From: an uncultured Clostridia bacterium
Lineage (GTDB): Bacteria > Bacillota > Clostridia > Oscillospirales > Ruminococcaceae
Direction of reading: 5' to 3'
NCBI GenBank assembly: GCA_937894185.1
Contig: CALCSA010000469.1
Location: 1 to 12,076 of the forward strand
Length of the DNA: 12,076 bases
The notes under the pieces are model-generated. The model saw only the letters and a list, made by a program, of their open reading frames with translations, ran no database searches and was not told the DNA's origin. Positions 1 to 6,401 of this stretch are shown piece by piece; position 1 is the first letter of the stretch; each line of letters opens with the position of its first letter. The translations under genes were made by a program, and so were the position numbers.

Positions 1-86
1 AAGAAAGCAGAACAAAATCAGCTGCGTCACCCCACTTTTGCGTGCAAGGATGTACGCCCCAGAGCGGCAATTGGTCTTGCCCTGTT
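1..86. other. downstream flank of the DUF5054 gene, no gene assigned
   Basis: This 86-base edge follows the stop codon of the DUF5054 gene on the minus strand. One minus-strand frame stays open to the window edge, but it has no ATG with a ribosome binding site and resembles nothing I recognise. I see no convincing terminator. The 14-mer at 12-25 is repeated at 7318-7331. Confidence 0.4.
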
Positions 87-2114
87 CTATCGCATGGTCA
101 GTGTAAAGTCAAACGCTGCGTTTTGTCCGTAATAAACTGGATAATTGGTATTCCAACGGTTGTTATAGAGCACAAAATGCAGACCTTCGCGGATGTTTCC
201 ATAACGGTCGCCCACGTCGTAGAGATGCCGCCCTCCAACCGATATAAGGGGGCTATGCAGCCCTTGCAGAACATAGCTGTTGCTTTCAATTCGCTGGCAG
301 GCGTGTAACTGGCGGTTGCCGCCGGTTGCGACTTGATACGGATCAATTGGCTGCTGGAGTTTCCAGAGCTGTAGATTATCGTTGTTGTCGAAGATAAAGC
401 CAAAATAAATCGCTTCCGGCATCCTGTTTGCATCCTTATCAAACCATTCAAGGCGAATATTGACGCACTCATCCTCAAAAATATATCGAACGCATGCGCG
501 GCGCGGGCTGCCATATAGTTCCGCCTGCTCCGGTTCCGCTTCCAACTCAATCGCAAGCTGATTGCCGTCGCACCGAAAGTTCTTCATGTGGAATACGCCA
601 CTCCAATCTCGCTCGGTTTTGGCGTATTGTAGCCCCGGTTTGGCGAAATCCGGCTCTGCCCACGGGCGCGTCATATCAAAGTTGCGATTATAGGTCAGAT
701 AGCAATGTTCCACGGTCTTGGCCGAAAAGGTCTCATAGCAAAGCTCGCCCAATATAGTTTTCGTATAGCGCTGTCCGGCTTTCTCGTGCAGCAGCAGGCT
801 TCCGTCCTCCCGCACCGTCACATGATATCTGCCGATCCACATCGTACGCTCACCGCCGGGCTCTACCATCTCCGCCGGACCCGCTGGAGACAATTCCCTC
901 GCCGCTGTTTCTGCTGCTTGGCGCAGAGACGGCGGCAAACACCTGACCGCCTTATGGATATACGCTCTCTGCTCCTCCCACGAACGCTCCGTTTTCCCAT
1001 AGCCGCCCCGAAATTCCCCGCCGGTATAGCGCACAAATTCATTCCCGATAATATAATCGTGGATCAATGCGCCGGCGGGACAGATATCCTCTTCCGTAAT
1101 CTGATCTGCAAGGCGAGCACGCTGAAAGTCAGCCTTATCCCAGTTCCGAAAGTCGTATAAATATTTTTTGCAGTCCATACCGCAGGTGTGCTCACTGACC
1201 AGCAGTAGATATTCCATAAACGCCTGATAGGTTTCGTTCTTTATTACGTCGGGCGTTTCTGCTTTCCATTGATCACCAAGACGCAAAAGCTCGCACAGCA
1301 TGGCCGTTTTCCACGGATCGGACGCAACGCCGTGGATCCAAGTATCGCCGCATTCCATCTCAAATACCGGGAGCTGCTCTTTTCTTTCTAAAACAGCACG
1401 CGCAAAATCGTCAAGACTTGAGGAAACAATTTCCGCCTGCGGGTAAACACTGGCCAAACGGTTCATTTCCTCCCACACCGTCTCCGCTGTCGGCGGTCCC
1501 ATATTATCCGCAGTGTGAGCAAATTCTAGCGCGATATCGTGGAAAACGCAGGGCTTTCCATACGCTCCTGCATAATTCAGAATGATCTCATGCTCTGCGT
1601 ATTTCCAGACGCACAATTCAGGAAGGCCGACAGGTTTGCTGGACGCATTGATACCAATATGCAAATATTTTACGCCATATTCGCAAAGATACGGCACAAT
1701 CGCCACGGTATGGCTTGGTACGTCGGTCATTTTCGCTGCGATATGCGGCGCAACGCCAAACCGTTTTTCCAGCTTCCGTCCGATTTCCAATCCAAACCGA
1801 AACAAATCACCGCTCATCATTTCGGTCTGCGTGGTGCAGGGCAACGCATGCCAAACAATAGAACCCTCCCGGATCGCCTGTTCCATCAGGGCTTTTCCCG
1901 CCTCGTCCGCATGCTCCATGTAATAGTGAATTAAATAGGAGCCGACCGTCCAGATAAAATTCTTTTTTCCTCCCGTGTTGCAGATGCGAGCCGTGTCAAT
2001 CGCTTGGGGGATAAATTCCTGCACATATCGGTCAAGCACCTCCTGTGCGAAGTCAGTAAATCCGATATCCAAATGAGTTTTATGGATTACATAGACCCTC
2101 TTAACGTTTTCCAC
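87..2114 (-). CDS. DUF5054 / glycoside hydrolase family 38-like protein
   Basis: A 675-residue protein of the DUF5054 family, whose N-terminal domain resembles the GH38 alpha-mannosidase catalytic barrel. Near the N-terminus is H11-K-T-H14-L-D16, where H14 and D16 fit the His-x-Asp zinc ligands of GH38. K128-M-T-D131 lies about 115 residues on, where GH38 has its nucleophile and zinc-binding Asp. Conserved-looking stretches near 256-269 (GDTWIHG and SDPWK) and 308-314 (EHTCGMD) could supply the remaining metal or acid-base residues. The rest is a beta-rich C-terminal part. I see no signal peptide, so it is probably cytoplasmic. The GTG start at 2114 has AAAGGAG eight bases upstream. It is the last gene of the operon, after the sugar isomerase, which fits release of a mannose-type sugar. 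The fold is fairly sure, the substrate is not. A degraded relative of its 5' part lies at 3072-3240. Confidence 0.85.
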   Translation of the reverse strand: MENVKRVYVIHKTHLDIGFTDFAQEVLDRYVQEFIPQAIDTARICNTGGKKNFIWTVGSYLIHYYMEHADEAGKALMEQAIREGSIVWHALPCTTQTEMMSGDLFRFGLEIGRKLEKRFGVAPHIAAKMTDVPSHTVAIVPYLCEYGVKYLHIGINASSKPVGLPELCVWKYAEHEIILNYAGAYGKPCVFHDIALEFAHTADNMGPPTAETVWEEMNRLASVYPQAEIVSSSLDDFARAVLERKEQLPVFEMECGDTWIHGVASDPWKTAMLCELLRLGDQWKAETPDVIKNETYQAFMEYLLLVSEHTCGMDCKKYLYDFRNWDKADFQRARLADQITEEDICPAGALIHDYIIGNEFVRYTGGEFRGGYGKTERSWEEQRAYIHKAVRCLPPSLRQAAETAARELSPAGPAEMVEPGGERTMWIGRYHVTVREDGSLLLHEKAGQRYTKTILGELCYETFSAKTVEHCYLTYNRNFDMTRPWAEPDFAKPGLQYAKTERDWSGVFHMKNFRCDGNQLAIELEAEPEQAELYGSPRRACVRYIFEDECVNIRLEWFDKDANRMPEAIYFGFIFDNNDNLQLWKLQQPIDPYQVATGGNRQLHACQRIESNSYVLQGLHSPLISVGGRHLYDVGDRYGNIREGLHFVLYNNRWNTNYPVYYGQNAAFDFTLTMR

Positions 2115-2381
2115 CCGCGCATCTCCTTTCGCTTCCCAACTTGGCGCTCACTCCACGCAGCTTGTGCGAAATTTCAACGATACTTTAACAGCTAGATCCG
2201 CCCAATTCTATATGCTGTTGGCTCAAAAGCATGGAATCCCTTCTTCTAACGCCATACTCTTTCGCGTTGTCTCCCCGGCGATAGGTGCACCGTCGGGATT
2301 CTGTTCCAATCTTTCGATATTTTAGGGCTGTATCATCAGTTAAACCCCGCCCGGGACAGGAAAATGCATTGCCTGTCCGCC
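2115..2381. other. 267-base spacer between the isomerase and DUF5054 genes
   Basis: The spacer is long for genes inside one operon. A minus-strand frame of about 66 codons crosses it but lacks a ribosome binding site and resembles no known family. It holds a hairpin just after the isomerase stop (2354-2378) and the ribosome binding site of the DUF5054 gene at its other end. I saw no clear promoter. It could be debris of a deleted gene. Confidence 0.4.
2354..2378 (-). other. intra-operon hairpin after the isomerase gene
   Basis: A perfect 7-bp inverted repeat (GGACAGG and CCTGTCC) with an 11-base loop begins a few bases after the isomerase stop codon on the transcribed strand. No T-run follows, so it is not a standard terminator. 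It may protect the 3' end of a processed transcript or reduce expression of the next gene. Confidence 0.45.
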
Positions 2382-3056
2382 TCACTTCGCAACGGGATAT
2401 TCATTGCACAACAAGTGATGCGGGTCTTCATCTTCCTCAATGCGGGTAAAGCGCAATTGCTCCTCATAGAACCGATTATCGATATTATCGTCGTTCACCA
2501 TGGATACTTCCCACGCAAGGCATTTTTCGCCTTCCGCCCAAAACATATGATATAGCCTGGGCGGAATTGTAATGCTTTGGCCCGGTTTCAGGCGCAGAAT
2601 ACCGCCGGCTGGAAGTACGGTTTCACAGCCGTCTATGCGTACTGTCACGGCAGTGTCGTCCAGTGCATCGTCCTCTGTCGCGTTCCAAAGCTGAATACAC
2701 AATTCGCCGCCGCCCCGATTGATAATGTCCTCCATTTTGGACCAATGAAAATGGTTGGGTGAAATCTGTCCCACTTCGCTGATTAGCATTTTTTCCGCAT
2801 ATGGCTTAGCATAGCGCGTGTTTTTCAAATTGCCATTTCGAATGGTAAACAGCAGCAGCCCAAGTTTATGAAAATTGCCGTGCCCATAATCTGTAACATC
2901 CCAGCCAAGCATATTTTCACGAATTTCATTATAAGCAGCATCTTTTTCTGCCCATTCTTCGGCTGTCCAGTATGCAAAGGGGGGCAGGTATACCTTTTGT
3001 ACCTTCAGCCACTCTATCGTTTCGTCGATCAACCGATTAATTTCCGATCGTTTCAT
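2382..3056 (-). CDS. D-lyxose/D-mannose ketol-isomerase (cupin fold)
   Basis: A 224-residue protein matching the D-lyxose isomerase family, metal-dependent cupin enzymes that convert D-lyxose to D-xylulose and D-mannose to D-fructose. The metal ligands are visible: N-H102-F-H104 in the first cupin motif, E109 in SKMED, and H170 in PPRLYHMFW. The length is normal for the family. The ATG at 3056 has AGGAGG seven bases upstream. The frame remains open upstream to 3260, but that extension is the decayed DUF5054 fragment and not part of this protein. The neighbouring GH38-like gene suggests a role in channelling released mannose (or lyxose) into central metabolism. The preferred substrate cannot be read from the sequence. 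Confidence 0.9.
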   Translation of the reverse strand: MKRSEINRLIDETIEWLKVQKVYLPPFAYWTAEEWAEKDAAYNEIRENMLGWDVTDYGHGNFHKLGLLLFTIRNGNLKNTRYAKPYAEKMLISEVGQISPNHFHWSKMEDIINRGGGELCIQLWNATEDDALDDTAVTVRIDGCETVLPAGGILRLKPGQSITIPPRLYHMFWAEGEKCLAWEVSMVNDDNIDNRFYEEQLRFTRIEEDEDPHHLLCNEYPVAK

Positions 3057-3071
3057 GATAAAACCTCCTAT

Positions 3072-3240
3072 CAGTTTCCGCTGTACAGGGCATGCCATAG
3101 ATCCATTGTGCATCGCCTGACCAAGCGGTATACGCCCCGATTCATGCTCCATATAGTAATCAATAAGGTAGAAAGCAACCAACCGCCCCGATAAATTTGT
3201 ACCCGTTTTTGTTGCATGCATAGGGAGTGTCAAGCTTTTT
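3072..3240 (-). pseudogene. decayed fragment of a second DUF5054 gene
   Basis: The stretch between the UroD-family stop and the isomerase ribosome binding site aligns with codons of about 37-95 of the intact DUF5054 gene (about 1830-2005). Both copies read YLI-x-YYMEH, and both share, in order, TTGACAC, TGCAACA, CATGCTCCAT (plus strand) and GGCATGC. Small insertions and deletions shift the frame: one base is lost within the codons for the NFIW stretch and others are gained before YLI. The fragment lacks the catalytic N-terminal motif and everything after the first 95 or so codons. Boundaries are approximate. The homology is seen directly, but the route (duplication then deletion, or replacement by the isomerase gene) is inference. 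Confidence 0.75.
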
Positions 3241-3260
3241 GCTTTCCTTTGCCATAGCAC

Positions 3261-4268
3261 TTAATCCCATGCAGTTAACACGGCTTCGATATTTTCCAAT
3301 GACACATCTCCGCCGACTTCGCTCTGCCCAATCAGGCCACCATTTCGATAGAGATACTGCTTCATCAGCGCGGCAGCCGCATGCACATCTTGGGGTGTGC
3401 CGAACGGCAGTGTCTGTTGGCGGCTAATTTCGCCCCAAAACGTGATTTTCCCTGCAAATTTCTCTGCAACTTGTTCCACACCCATGCACCAAAGCTGTGA
3501 GTTAAGCGCATCAACACCCAGCTCGATAAATTCCGGATACAATTCCATAATATAGCCATCGCTATGAAAGAATACTTTTTTACCCCCAGCCTTGATTTTA
3601 TCAATCAATTCTTTATACAGAGGCTTAAAGATCCTCCGCCATACATCCGGAGAGATCAGCAAATTGATTTGCGTACCCCAATCGTCACCGAAAGCCATTG
3701 CGTCAATGTCCATTTCAAGCCACTTGTCCACATAAGCATGCATAAATTGCATGACCAGCTCAATGATGCGGAACATTTCATCCTCTTCAAGCGCAATGTC
3801 GCAAAACAAATCTTCTGTTCCGCGCAGATACTGCATTCGTTCAAATAGACTAATCCATCCGCCAATAATAAATTTCCCATCTGCACGTGCCTCGGCAATG
3901 GTTTCCGCCACAGGGATTTTCGCGTCCTCCCATTCGGACAGGAACTGCCCCACGGGAGCTTCATAGCCTTCTAAGGCGTCATAATCCTTAAATACCGGCT
4001 GCTTGACCTCACCGATGATTCCCGCCTGAAGATTGCTCCATACACTGCCCCATGGATCGATATAGGTTCCGACTTGATAATATTCGGGTGAGTAGGCGTG
4101 ATCAAAGGGACCCGCGACTGAAACAATATCCTTGTTATATTGCTGATATAACGTTTCGAACGCGCCGCCAAATACCATTCGTGTTTTGGGCAGGACCCAA
4201 AGATCAACCGGAATCCTATCGGGCAAATTGAACTCTAGCGTGCGCATCACACGTTCTCTGCTGGTCAT
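3261..4268 (-). CDS. uroporphyrinogen decarboxylase-superfamily protein, not HemE
   Basis: A 335-residue protein of the UroD superfamily, which includes heme-pathway decarboxylases and cobalamin or methyl-group methyltransferases. The start (TSRERVMRTLEF followed by PDRIPVD) and the segments MAFGDDWG at 191-198, FFHSDGYI at 233-240 and the C-terminal GGLIGQSEVGGDV are typical of uncharacterised members found in clostridial sugar clusters. It lacks the N-terminal arginine-rich substrate motif of HemE. The His-x-Cys zinc motif of MtaA-type methyltransferases is replaced here by H235-S-D237. It is the first gene of the operon. AGGAGG lies ten bases before the ATG at 4268. A TTG directly upstream (4271) has seven-base spacing and is an alternative start. 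The reaction is unknown. A role in modifying or demethylating a sugar-linked substrate is only a guess. Confidence 0.85.
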   Translation of the reverse strand: MTSRERVMRTLEFNLPDRIPVDLWVLPKTRMVFGGAFETLYQQYNKDIVSVAGPFDHAYSPEYYQVGTYIDPWGSVWSNLQAGIIGEVKQPVFKDYDALEGYEAPVGQFLSEWEDAKIPVAETIAEARADGKFIIGGWISLFERMQYLRGTEDLFCDIALEEDEMFRIIELVMQFMHAYVDKWLEMDIDAMAFGDDWGTQINLLISPDVWRRIFKPLYKELIDKIKAGGKKVFFHSDGYIMELYPEFIELGVDALNSQLWCMGVEQVAEKFAGKITFWGEISRQQTLPFGTPQDVHAAAALMKQYLYRNGGLIGQSEVGGDVSLENIEAVLTAWD

Positions 4269-4359
4269 CAATGTGATTCCTCCTCTTTACAACAGTCATT
4301 CTCTTGATCAGACCACTCTATGGCGATAGCTATACCTCTACCTCTACTGTAACAATACC

Positions 4360-4375
4360 ATCAAATCGTTTCCAT
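4360..4375 (-). promoter_or_regulatory. LacI/CcpA-type operator candidate
   Basis: On the minus strand this reads ATGGAAACGATTTGAT. It fits the catabolite-response element pattern WTGNNARCGNWWWCAW at all but one defined position (G in place of C). It lies about 92 bases upstream of the UroD-family start, where an operator for a sugar operon would be expected. It partly overlaps the longer inverted repeat at 4370-4402. A single mismatch in a degenerate motif can occur by chance. Confidence 0.45.
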
Positions 4376-4402
4376 ATGTTTTTAGCACAAAAGCATATGG
4401 AA
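4370..4402. repeat. inverted repeat upstream of the carbohydrate operon
   Basis: Two perfect 9-base arms (TTCCATATG and CATATGGAA) are separated by 15 bases. It lies between the hairpin at 4438-4472 and the operon start. The spacing of just over two helical turns between arm centres would suit a dimeric regulator. I could not identify a convincing -35/-10 pair nearby. Confidence 0.5.
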
Positions 4403-4437
4403 TCTTCACATTTTATTTTTATCCCTGCCATACAAAT

Positions 4438-4472
4438 TCCCCCTGCCGTAGTTGTATCCTACGTCAGGGGGA
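4438..4472. terminator. probable terminator hairpin of the threonine operon
   Basis: The arms CCCCCTG-c-CGTAG and CTACG-t-CAGGGGG pair over 12 bp with one mismatch around a 7-base loop. It lies about 60 bases beyond the GNAT stop codon and before the next operon, so it probably ends the threonine operon transcript. The bases that follow on the minus strand (AATTTGTATG) are only partly T-rich, so a different structural role is possible. Confidence 0.55.
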
Positions 4473-4530
4473 TTCGTTGCAATACCTGTTTGTTGGGTCC
4501 TGTTCAATAGACGGGGGGATGAATATACCG

Positions 4531-5058
4531 TTATTCTTCCGGCAGCACCAACTGAAAAGCTTTGCGCTCCCCGTTGGGAATGGGCAACAAGACCATCCCC
4601 CGCCAGAGAAACCCCGCGCCTAAAATCACCCGCTCCATAATCTGGTTGCGGTGATAGGTGTCGACGCGGATGTCCCGGTAGCCAAGGCGCCGGGCGGCGG
4701 CAATCAGATGCTCCATCATCTGGCAGGCAAGGCCCATGCCCCGCACTCTGGAGCTGACCGCCACCCGATGAATGGAAAGATAGCGCTCACAGGTGGAATC
4801 CCACTGTCCTTGGGTGATGTTGGTATAGCTTTCGTCCACGCCTTCCACCAAAGCGGAGTAGCCAAAAATCTCATCCCCCAACAGAAAGACGTAGCCCTCC
4901 CCCCGCTGAATGTCTTCCTCAAGGACTGTTTGGGTGGGACCGTGGCCACTCTGCCACTGGGGAGAACCCTGTTCCCGCAAGAACTCCCGGGCCTCCTGAA
5001 AAATGGGCAGAATACAGGCCAAATCCTCCATCCGGGCTGTTCGGATGCTACACTTCAT
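4531..5058 (-). CDS. GNAT-family N-acetyltransferase
   Basis: A 175-residue GNAT acetyltransferase that would transfer an acetyl group from acetyl-CoA to an amine of unknown identity. Motif A, with the R104-V-R-G107-M-G109 pyrophosphate-binding loop, follows the strand RVAV at about 98-101. The DTYHRN segment at 133-138 and the LGAGF segment at 146-150 match the acetyl-CoA side of the fold and the usual C-terminal beta strand. It starts eight bases after the aspartokinase stop, and its ribosome binding site (GAGG) lies in the last aspartokinase codons, so translation is probably coupled. It is the last gene of the threonine operon. The ligand is unknown. Confidence 0.87.
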   Translation of the reverse strand: MKCSIRTARMEDLACILPIFQEAREFLREQGSPQWQSGHGPTQTVLEEDIQRGEGYVFLLGDEIFGYSALVEGVDESYTNITQGQWDSTCERYLSIHRVAVSSRVRGMGLACQMMEHLIAAARRLGYRDIRVDTYHRNQIMERVILGAGFLWRGMVLLPIPNGERKAFQLVLPEE

Positions 5059-5066
5059 CTCGTCAA

Positions 5067-6272
5067 TTAAACCTCAAAGGCGTTGTGGATGGCGATGACA
5101 GCTTTTTCGCCCAGTTCCTTGTCAATCAAAACGGAAATCTTGATCTCGGAGGTAGAGATCATATGGATGTTGATGTTGGCCTCTCCCAACGCCTCAAACA
5201 TGCGGGCGGCCACACCGGGGTTGGACTCCATCCCCGCCCCCACAATGGAGACCTTGCTGATGTCGTCGTCGGCGGCAATTTTGGTGATGCCCAGAGAAGG
5301 AGCAATCTCCTCCAGAGCCTCCACCGCTTCGGCCCGGTCCTTTTGAGCCACCGTAAAGGTGATGTCCTTGGTTCCCTCCCGGCCCACGCTTTGGAGGATG
5401 ATATCCACGTTAATTTTGTGGCTGGCCATGAGAGAGAACACCCTAAAAGCAGTACCCGGCCTGTCGGGAAGGCCCACCAGAGAGATACGGGCAACGTTAT
5501 CGTCCTTGGCCACGCCCTTAATCAGCATTTTTTCCATTTTGCAAACCTCCTTCACCACTGTGCCGGGCACGCGTTCCAGACTGGAAAGCACCTCCAGCTT
5601 GACATTGTATTTTTTGGCCATTTCCACCGAGCGGTTGTGCAGCACCTGCGCACCCAACGAGGCAAGCTCCAGCATCTCGTCGTAGGTGATTTCATCCAGC
5701 TTTACCGCGGTTTTGACCAGACGGGGGTCGGCGGTGTAGATGCCGGTGACATCGGTGAAAATCTGGCAGCGATTGGCTTTGAGAACAGCCGCCAAAGCCA
5801 CGGCGCTGGTATCGGAACCGCCACGGCCCAGAGTCGTGATGTCGTCGTAGCGGTTGAGCCCCTGAAAGCCGGTGACGATGACGATGTTCTTTTTATCCAG
5901 TTCGTTTTCAATCCGCTCTTTGTTGACCCGGCGAATACGGGCTTTGTTGTGATTGGAATCGGTAAGGAATCCCGCCTGCCATCCGGTGAGGGAAATGGCC
6001 CGGTATCCCAGCTTTTTGATGGCCATGGCCAGCAGGGAAGCGGAAATCTGCTCACCGGTGGCCAGCAAAGCGTCCATCTCCCGCCCTTCCGGCCGGCCTG
6101 TAATCTCGTAGGCTTTGGCAATCAAATCGTCGGTGGTGTCTCCCTGAGCGGAAACCACCACCACCACATCGTGGCCGGCGTCGTAGGTCTCGGTAATAAT
6201 CTTGGCCACGTTGAACAGGTGCTCGGTATCCCGCACCGACGATCCGCCAAATTTTTGCACAATCAGGCTCAT
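5067..6272 (-). CDS. lysC: aspartokinase with C-terminal ACT domains
   Basis: Aspartate kinase makes 4-aspartyl phosphate from aspartate and ATP, the first step to lysine, methionine and threonine. It has 401 residues, like the monofunctional enzymes of Bacillus and clostridia. KFGGSS at 7-12, ATGE at 71-74 and TLGRGGSDTSA at 147-157 mark the amino acid kinase domain. Two ACT regulatory domains follow from about residue 255 to the end (SLVGLPDRPG and SIVGAGMESNPG). The ATG at 6272 has AAAGGAGG seven bases upstream. It follows thrB by 129 bases and is followed by the coupled GNAT gene. Being grouped with hom and thrB suggests a threonine-responsive isozyme, which the sequence alone does not prove. 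An internal start within the gene probably gives a separate beta subunit. Confidence 0.97.
   Translation of the reverse strand: MSLIVQKFGGSSVRDTEHLFNVAKIITETYDAGHDVVVVVSAQGDTTDDLIAKAYEITGRPEGREMDALLATGEQISASLLAMAIKKLGYRAISLTGWQAGFLTDSNHNKARIRRVNKERIENELDKKNIVIVTGFQGLNRYDDITTLGRGGSDTSAVALAAVLKANRCQIFTDVTGIYTADPRLVKTAVKLDEITYDEMLELASLGAQVLHNRSVEMAKKYNVKLEVLSSLERVPGTVVKEVCKMEKMLIKGVAKDDNVARISLVGLPDRPGTAFRVFSLMASHKINVDIILQSVGREGTKDITFTVAQKDRAEAVEALEEIAPSLGITKIAADDDISKVSIVGAGMESNPGVAARMFEALGEANINIHMISTSEIKISVLIDKELGEKAVIAIHNAFEV
5535..5552 (-). promoter_or_regulatory. internal ribosome binding site and start for an aspartokinase beta subunit
   Basis: Within lysC, a near-perfect AAGGAGG (5546-5552) lies eight bases before an in-frame ATG (5537) encoding residue 246. 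Starting here would give a 156-residue protein made of the two ACT domains only (5067-5537). This matches the established in-frame alpha/beta arrangement of Bacillus subtilis aspartokinase II and Corynebacterium aspartokinase. Confidence 0.75.
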
Positions 6273-6401
6273 CTTTTATCCTCCTTTGAGTCGGCGTATT
6301 GGGTCTGCCCGTAAAGTGATTCCCCCAAAACCCAGTGATTGGCTTGACATGCCACATCAATCCCTCGGCTTTCTGTGGGGGTTGGTTTGCCGGCAGCCCC
6401 T

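Noticed and set aside
2185..2385. A 66-codon minus-strand frame as a small gene or transposase remnant
   Set aside because: It has no ribosome binding site, overlaps the isomerase end, and its Arg-rich sequence matches no family I can name. No terminal inverted repeats are evident.
3057..3260. Upstream extension of the isomerase to a GTG at 3260
   Set aside because: The extra residues match the decayed DUF5054 fragment, and the ATG at 3056 has an ideal AGGAGG and begins where family homology begins.
3261..4268. Heme-pathway uroporphyrinogen decarboxylase (hemE)
   Set aside because: The N-terminal arginine-rich substrate motif of HemE is missing and the gene lies in a sugar operon with no heme genes.
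5085..6314. A 409-codon plus-strand open frame across the aspartokinase gene
   Set aside because: It is antisense to lysC, whose motifs are all intact. It has low-complexity, His-rich sequence, resembles no family, and is an effect of GC-rich codon positions.
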